Positions 1 to 5,000 of a stretch of DNA of 6,810 bases are shown one piece after another. Origin of the DNA: Alkaliphilus sp. (GTDB taxonomy: Bacteria; Bacillota; Clostridia; Peptostreptococcales; Thermotaleaceae); assembly GCA_018335765.1 (NCBI GenBank), contig JAGXRU010000053.1:1-6810 (forward strand). The letters are read 5' to 3'. The position numbers and the translations under genes were made by a program. The notes beneath the pieces were generated by a model. That model was not told the origin of the DNA, searched no databases, and was given only the letters and a program-made list of their open reading frames with translations. The stretch's first letter is position 1; the number at the start of each line of letters is the position of its first letter.

Positions 1-369
1 CAATACATGGAGACGATTTACAAAAAACGTTTTGATGTTATGCTCGCTGCCCTGAAGAAATATATCCTACCTCTAGGAGTGTCGTTTACTCCACCTAAGG
101 GAGGTCTTAACTTTTGGTTACAACTGCCTCATGGACTCTCATCAAATGATCTTTACATAGAGGCTGAAAAAAACAATGTTTTAATATTGCCTGGTTCAAT
201 ATTTTATGTTTTTGGCACAGACTACAGTTTTTTTAGAATTAGTATTGCAGCTGTTTATCCAGATGAAATAGAACATGGAATAAAAATATTATCTGAATCC
301 ATAGCACAATGCATAAATCGTAAAAAAGTGACAAAACGAAGTACCAGCTCTTTTACTCCTATATTGTAG
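1..369 (+). CDS. PLP-dependent aminotransferase domain, C-terminal fragment (probably MocR/GntR-type regulator), 5'-truncated by window
   Basis: The frame is already open at base 1 (Gln-Tyr before the ATG at 7), so that ATG is internal and the true start lies upstream; 122 codons then a TAG. The visible part is the small C-terminal subdomain of a fold-type-I PLP enzyme: an IYKKRFD helix, the PKGGLNFWLQLP strand (GG then W, then LP), a VLILPGSIF segment, and FFRIS. The Arg of FFRIS (bases 235-237) sits where family members bind the substrate alpha-carboxylate. The GGLNFW-LP and LPGSIF wording resembles MocR regulators, in which a GntR winged helix is fused to an aminotransferase-like domain that senses PLP or an amino-acid ligand. 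A stand-alone aminotransferase (LysN/2-aminoadipate type) cannot be excluded, because the DNA-binding end and the PLP lysine are outside the window. The basic tail ending in FTPIL follows the domain. It converges on the bactofilin operon across a terminator. Confidence 0.8.
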   Translation, partial: QYMETIYKKRFDVMLAALKKYILPLGVSFTPPKGGLNFWLQLPHGLSSNDLYIEAEKNNVLILPGSIFYVFGTDYSFFRISIAAVYPDEIEHGIKILSESIAQCINRKKVTKRSTSSFTPIL

Positions 370-437
370 TAAATAGTAACAAACTAGGTGAATGCGAGGT
401 TTCTATTGTAGGTGGGAACAAGAATTTGTCTGATAAC

Positions 438-480
438 TAGAAAAGAACAGCGAAGTCTAAAAACTCACTGTTCTTTTCTA
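438..480. terminator. Bidirectional intrinsic terminator between convergent genes
   Basis: A perfect 13-bp inverted repeat (TAGAAAAGAACAG at 438-450, CTGTTCTTTTCTA at 468-480) encloses a 17-nt loop. It sits 68 bp after the aminotransferase stop on the plus strand and 8 bp after the bactofilin stop on the minus strand. Each strand reads A-rich into the stem and T-rich out of it, and the T-rich stretch lies within the 3' arm rather than after it, so there is no long clean U-tract beyond the hairpin. The position between two converging genes is the strongest support. Termination in both directions is inferred. Confidence 0.72.
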
Positions 481-488
481 TATTTGAT

Positions 489-866
489 TTAAGTCGTTGC
501 AGTTTCAGTACACTCATTAGAATCTTGCATTTTGCATTTCCCTGAAAACACAGCTTTCTCTTCAACGATGAGGTGACCTATATGAATATCTCCAATCACT
601 TTACCGCTAGAACATATTCTCAATAAATTAGAAGCTTTAATATTACCGTTAACCATCCCAGAAAGAACTATATTGTGGGCTGTGATGTTTCCAAATATTT
701 TTCCTTCTTCGCCAAGGATTAGATTGCCATTTAAAATTATTTCACCATGGAATTCTCCATCTACTCGTATAACACCTTCAGCATGGAGAACTCCTTCGAA
801 TTTAGTATTTTGACCAATTAATGTATTAATTTTTTCATTGCTGATAACTTCGTTTCTCTTAAACAT
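489..866 (-). CDS. Bactofilin (polymer-forming cytoskeletal protein)
   Basis: A 125-residue protein of bactofilin type (older name DUF583). Bactofilins form a compact right-handed beta-helix that polymerises head-to-head without nucleotide into membrane-associated filaments, and recruit wall enzymes or position structures. The core spans about residues 14-112 and shows the short Gly-rich turns of the fold: VIRVDGEFHGEI (32-43), ILGEEGKIFGNI (50-61), GMVNGNI (70-76), GKVIGDI (88-94) and VFSGKCKM (106-113). The N-terminal tail of about 13 residues is short and starts MFKR, which could touch the membrane; the C-terminal tail is polar and Thr-rich. There are three cysteines (85, 111, 119). Length is typical for a small bactofilin. 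The ATG is supported by a strong AGGGAGGGGA site, and the in-frame TAG of the upstream gene lies just beyond, so no earlier start is possible. It is the second gene of an operon with the M23 peptidase, a pairing known in several phyla. Confidence 0.93.
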   Translation of the reverse strand: MFKRNEVISNEKINTLIGQNTKFEGVLHAEGVIRVDGEFHGEIILNGNLILGEEGKIFGNITAHNIVLSGMVNGNIKASNLLRICSSGKVIGDIHIGHLIVEEKAVFSGKCKMQDSNECTETATT

Positions 867-880
867 ATTTTCCCCTCCCT
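867..880 (-). promoter_or_regulatory. Bactofilin ribosome-binding site overlapping the peptidase stop codon
   Basis: Read on the minus strand, AGGGAGGGGA (880-871) is followed by AAAT and the bactofilin ATG. Its first two bases are the last two of the peptidase TAG stop (881-879), so ribosomes finishing the peptidase end on the next gene's Shine-Dalgarno. Only 12 nt separate stop and start. This fixes the bactofilin start and implies translational coupling, which is inferred. Confidence 0.8.
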
Positions 881-1871
881 ATTGGTTTTCTAATATTGTT
901 AAAGGATCTATTTGCTTACCTCGATAATGAATCTCAAAGTGGAGATGAGGACCTGTGCTTCTGCCGGTACTACCCATTTCAGCAATTAATTCTCCCTTGT
1001 TAACCGTTTGACCGACTTTAACAAGATTTTTTTTATTATGGGAATACACTGTTCTATAATTATATCCGTGTGAAATAATAATTGTATTACCATAACCAGA
1101 ATTCCGACCTGAGAAGGTTACTATGCCTGTTCCTGCAGCAGTGATTTTGGTTCCGCTACTATTAGCAATGTCAATACCCATATGCAATTGTCCCCTTCCA
1201 GTAAATGGAGATTTTCTATAACCGAACAAAGAGGTTAATTTTCCTGGAGCAGGGCTTTTATCAGGCTTAGCATCAAGAATTATCAATTGGTCAGTTACTT
1301 CATCGATAAGCATATTGAGATTTTCCATTTCTTTATCCATGTCAGCTGCAAGTTTTTCAAATTCGTTATTGTCTTCATAGTCTGTAAAAGAAGAAAAATT
1401 AGCATCTTCAAGATGGTTTGATCCCTGAAGCATAGCATTATTAGCAATCCTGTAATCCTCTCTTAGGGTTATAATGGAACGGGAAACTGGTTTTGTGGAT
1501 TGGATGCTTGCGGTTGGCGGTTTTAGTCCTACCAAATTTCTTACTTGGGATTCTAATTCATCTAGAATTGACAATTTCTCATTCACTACACTTGCTTTAT
1601 TTTTCAGAGTCTGTATTTCATGGAATTGACTAGCATTAATTGTTTGCACTTGGGACAAAATTTTCGTTTTTTCATCCAATTCATTATTCAAATTAATAAG
1701 TACAAAAATTAAAACACCAAAAAAAATAAAAATAGAAAAAACAAAAGTAATAATCGAATAAAAAATCAATTTTTTAAAATTTACTTGGCGGATACTTCCT
1801 CCGGAGTGAGGAACTATCATAATAGATAATGTATCGGTGGTATATCGTTTTAAAAATTCCAATAAAATCAT
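879..1871 (-). CDS. Membrane-anchored M23 family metallopeptidase (peptidoglycan endopeptidase)
   Basis: A 330-residue, type II membrane protein. Residues 1-34 form a cytoplasmic segment with TLSIMIVPHSGGSIR, a stretch often seen at the start of M23 proteins encoded near bactofilins. Residues 35-60 are one strongly hydrophobic helix. Residues 62-112 look like a coiled coil, followed by a polar linker with a second helical stretch (169-200). The LytM-type domain spans about 207-326: LTSLFGYRKSPFTG, LHMGID with zinc ligands H230 and D234, YSH with H278, and GPHLHFE with H309 and zinc ligand H311. All metal and catalytic residues are present, so it should be an active endopeptidase cutting peptide cross-bridges of peptidoglycan outside the membrane. 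A TAA codon lies directly before the ATG, and GGAGG (1883-1879) is 7 nt upstream, so the start is secure. It leads the operon with the bactofilin, which may position it. Exact bond specificity cannot be read from sequence. Confidence 0.93.
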   Translation of the reverse strand: MILLEFLKRYTTDTLSIMIVPHSGGSIRQVNFKKLIFYSIITFVFSIFIFFGVLIFVLINLNNELDEKTKILSQVQTINASQFHEIQTLKNKASVVNEKLSILDELESQVRNLVGLKPPTASIQSTKPVSRSIITLREDYRIANNAMLQGSNHLEDANFSSFTDYEDNNEFEKLAADMDKEMENLNMLIDEVTDQLIILDAKPDKSPAPGKLTSLFGYRKSPFTGRGQLHMGIDIANSSGTKITAAGTGIVTFSGRNSGYGNTIIISHGYNYRTVYSHNKKNLVKVGQTVNKGELIAEMGSTGRSTGPHLHFEIHYRGKQIDPLTILENQ

Positions 1872-1939
1872 TTAAGAGCCTCCATATAACTAATCATCAT
1901 GTTTAATTTCTACATTTTTCCTATAATTCCTTTTAAAAA

Positions 1940-1968
1940 AATAAAATTAAAAACAATAAAATTAAAAA
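1940..1968. repeat. A-tract direct repeat, 15-bp period
   Basis: AATAAAATTAAAAA occurs at 1940-1953 and again at 1955-1968, separated by a single C. The two copies are identical. Runs of A like this can bend DNA or act as an UP element for a promoter, but low complexity makes chance repetition in AT-rich DNA quite possible. Confidence 0.5.
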
Positions 1969-1995
1969 AGATATTAATATCAATATCTTTTTTAA
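1962..1995. repeat. AT-rich inverted repeat (14-bp stem, 6-nt loop)
   Basis: TTAAAAAAGATATT (1962-1975) pairs perfectly with AATATCTTTTTTAA (1982-1995) around the loop AATATC. Only one base pair of the stem is G-C, so RNA stability would be modest. It is not downstream of any gene end, since both flanking genes start here, so a terminator role is unlikely. It could be a dyad operator bound by a regulator, or an attenuator-like leader hairpin if transcription of the plus-strand gene begins upstream of it. Confidence 0.6.
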
Positions 1996-2020
1996 AGGAT
2001 TTTACTTAGAAATGTAGAAT
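1991..2020 (+). promoter_or_regulatory. Weak candidate vegetative promoter for the giant gene
   Basis: TTTAAA at 1991-1996 and TAGAAT at 2015-2020 are separated by 18 bp. The -10 matches TATAAT at five of six positions; the -35 is poor (four of six against TTGACA) and lies in the 3' arm of the hairpin. It would give a leader of about 65 nt containing the 16-bp tandem repeat. In DNA this AT-rich such matches are common. Confidence 0.25.
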
Positions 2021-2025
2021 TCTGG

Positions 2026-2057
2026 AAGAAGGTGAACTAATAAGAAGGTGAACTAAT
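2026..2057. repeat. Perfect 16-bp tandem duplication upstream of the giant gene
   Basis: AAGAAGGTGAACTAAT at 2026-2041 is repeated without a gap or mismatch at 2042-2057. The second copy ends 34 bp before the start codon at 2092. Unlike its surroundings it is not simple A/T sequence. It could be a double regulator site on one and a half turns of helix, or a recent replication-slippage duplication in the leader. Confidence 0.85.
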
Positions 2058-2076
2058 CAATAAATTTGCATAAAAT

Positions 2077-2082
2077 AGGAAG
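2077..2082 (+). promoter_or_regulatory. Ribosome-binding site fixing the start of the giant gene
   Basis: AGGAAG lies 9 nt before the ATG at 2092. The in-frame codon immediately before that ATG (2089-2091) is TAG, so no earlier start exists in this frame. The first residues, INGRYKILKQI, match the usual opening of a bacterial Ser/Thr kinase domain, which agrees with this start. Confidence 0.75.
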
Positions 2083-2091
2083 TGTATATAG

Positions 2092-5000
2092 ATGGAAATT
2101 ATTAATGGCAGATACAAAATATTGAAACAGATAGTAAAGGATAGGTTTACTACTTCCTTTGTTGTTTTGGATATGTTTAAAAACAATAAAAAAGTTTTGC
2201 TTGTTCTTTTAGAATCTAATGAATCTTATAGCCAATTGATAGAATATTATAAGAACGAATATATATATTTAAAATCTATTCAACATGATTTTATTCTAAA
2301 GAACGAATCCTTTGACTCAATCTACACTATTGATAACAAGGAGAGTAAAGGAATACAATATTTTTATACGAGAGAGCATGATGAAAAAGATCATATTCAT
2401 TATATGAGAATAAATAATGAAAAAACTATCGATTTATTCTATAAAATATGCATTGCAATTAGATATTTGCATTTCAGAGGAATTAGATATCTATATTTGA
2501 ATTTAGATAATATTTTATTTACTGAAAACAAATATATTACTGCCTTGAAGCTTATGGATATGGCATATATCAAACAAATGGACTATGAGCGTGGGAAAAT
2601 AGCTAACTATAATCATCAGTTCTTTTCACCTGAATTTCAAATAGGTATTGACTCTGAGAACTTTAGTGATATTTATTCTTTAGGAGTTGTCTTATTTTAT
2701 CTATTTTACAAGAAGGACTATAAGACAAGCTATTTTAGAGAGGAATTTGAAATAATCAAAAAAGAAAGAAATGATATGGTTATTAATATAATAAATAAAA
2801 TGACTGCCAATGAAACTACTGAAAGATATAAATCAATCAAAGAAATTATAGAAGAGCTAGAAAAGTTATTTCCTTTAGCTATTGAAAAAAATAGTGATAG
2901 TCATCTGCGTCAATATGAAACCTTAAATTTCAATACGAAGCTTGTTAATAGAGAAAGAGAAATGTCGCATATATCGCAGTTGATCGACCTTATTCAAAAG
3001 CCTAATTCCCACAGTATGTGTCTAATGATTGAGGGAGAAGAAGGGATTGGCAAGAGTAGATTGGTAAAAGAGATAATGTATAAGCTAAGAATTGATAAAA
3101 TAAACAATTATTTCTCTACCTATGAATATGAAACAGAGATTTCGTATGCCAGTCTGAGAACTATTATTAAGCAAATGCTTAAAAATACAAATTATGATTT
3201 AATTCATAAATATGGATCTGAATTGGTTAAAATCATACCAGAAATAAGAAAAATATGGGATGTTATGCCTTCTACGGTATTATTTGAGGAGAAAGAAAAA
3301 TTGCGTTTGCATGACAGAATATTTAATTTTATTAGTGAATATATCGGAAACTCACCCACGGTTATTATCGTTGAGAACATGCATTATTCGGATATCAATA
3401 CCATCGAACTTGTGGACTATTTCTTTAGGAATGAAAAAAAAGTTCCGATATTATTCATTATTACATACAAAGCAAACGAAAATTCATTATTGAATAGCTA
3501 TATAAAGAAATGGGTTGGTCTAGAATATTCGGATTTGTTGCATCTTACAAAGTTTAACCTTCAAGAAACAGCTACCCACATTCAGAACATTTTAGGCATG
3601 GCTTGGAAGCCATTGCCATTGGCAACAAGGGTGATAAAAGTTACCGAGGGCAATCCTAGATATATTGAAGAAGTAATAAAAAATTTATTTACTCAAAAAT
3701 TGATTGCTGTTAATGAAGATCTATTATGGGTTGCAAAAGATGTGGATGACATTGAAAAACTAAAACTTCCTTCCATACTTGACGAGACCGTTGTTAGACA
3801 ATTGAGGTTATTCAAAAAAACAGACCTGGAAGTGTTGAATGTTATTTCAACATTTGATTCTTCTGTTAGTTTAGAAGTGATCTCTGATATATTAAATATA
3901 GATCAGGTTAAATTGAAAGATATAATAAATGAATTTGTTTCTGCGAAAATCATAAACGAAAAACTAGAGGATTGGGGTTATACTTACGATTTTTATAAAA
4001 TACAGATTAAGGCTTATGTATATAATTCAATGGAAATCAATAAAAGAAGTTCCTATCATAATGTAGCCTCAGATGTTTTAGAGGAGTATTATAAAAAAGA
4101 AGATCGTGACAACAAGGACGAGATAATTCATCATTTGAGGAAATGCGGCAAATTATCAAGGGCTATTGACTATTGTCTTGAAGCTGCTAATAAAATGCTA
4201 GACTTAAATATTTATGCACAAGCTTTGGAATTTTATGATGTGGCTGTACAACTTTTAGACCAACACAAAGATATCAAGCGAAATAATGATATTTTATTAA
4301 CAATGGGGAAAATTTACGCACAAATAGGACAAAATGACAAAGCAGTTGAAACATATCAACAGATCATTCGATCTGGGTCAGAGAAAGGTTATTACAAGTC
4401 AGTCATTGATTCTAAAAACAAGCTTGCTGATATATATATTCTCAAGAATATGCTCCCTGAGTCCTTAAATGAAATAAGAACAGCAAAATCGCTTGCTTTA
4501 GAAAATTGTTATGAAGAAGGCTTTTTAGAAGCAGAGTTAATTTTTAGCAATTTGATATTAATCAGAAACGAAATAGATCATTATGAGGAAATTGTAAAGA
4601 GTAATTTGACTAGGAGTTTAGCTATAAAGAATAATAATTATGTGGGACAATTTTTAAATCAAAGAGGAAAATTTTATTTATTAAAAGGAGACTATGATAG
4701 TGCGCTTATGGACTTCATAGGAAGCATAAATTATTTTGAAAAAGCATCAAATATCCTTGATAGTATTAAGCCAGTTAATAATATAGGGGTAGTGATGATT
4801 GAAGGACTTCAAGATTCCAGCTTGGCTAGAAAGTATTATTTAAAGGCATTGGGTATAGCTGAAAAACAAAACTTGGTCTCAGGCACTAATTTATTCTACC
4901 TAAATATCGGGGAAACCTATTTAATTGAAGATCAATATGATTTGGCTATTAAGTATTTCAATAAATCTATTCAGCTTTCAGATGAAACAAAGGATAGAAG

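Larger units (their letters stand above)
1872..2091. other. Divergent intergenic region between the M23/bactofilin operon and the giant signalling gene
   Basis: This 220-bp, very AT-rich region must carry the promoters for both directions. It holds an A-tract direct repeat, an AT-rich hairpin and a 16-bp tandem duplication, listed separately. On the minus strand I see the GGAGG site for the peptidase but no convincing -35/-10 pair; the nearest TATA-like element (minus-strand GGAATTATAGG, 1931-1921) has no good -35 at normal spacing. I see no RNA gene, riboswitch or short coding frame with its own ribosome-binding site. Confidence 0.7.

Noticed and set aside
7..9. ATG as the start of a small 120-residue protein.
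   Set aside because: The frame is open before it to base 1, and the protein is plainly the C-terminal part of a larger aminotransferase fold, so this Met is internal.
867..881. Peptidase and bactofilin are in the same reading frame, separated by one TAG and four sense codons, which could allow a readthrough fusion.
   Set aside because: The peptidase C-terminus should be outside the membrane while bactofilin is cytoplasmic, and the bactofilin has its own strong ribosome-binding site and ATG. Frame identity is a one-in-three chance.
2032..2043. GTG-AAC-TAA-TAA as a minimal leader ORF within the tandem repeat.
   Set aside because: Two codons with no properly spaced ribosome-binding site; this is just the reading of the repeat unit.
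2066..2076. TTGCATAAAAT as an extended -10 promoter for the giant gene.
   Set aside because: The TG is one base out of place, there is no -35 at normal spacing, and transcription would start within the ribosome-binding site.
3260..3493. A 77-codon plus-strand open frame starting MLCLLRYYL.
   Set aside because: It lies in another frame wholly inside the giant gene's ATPase region, has no ribosome-binding site of note and resembles no known family; it is a shadow frame.
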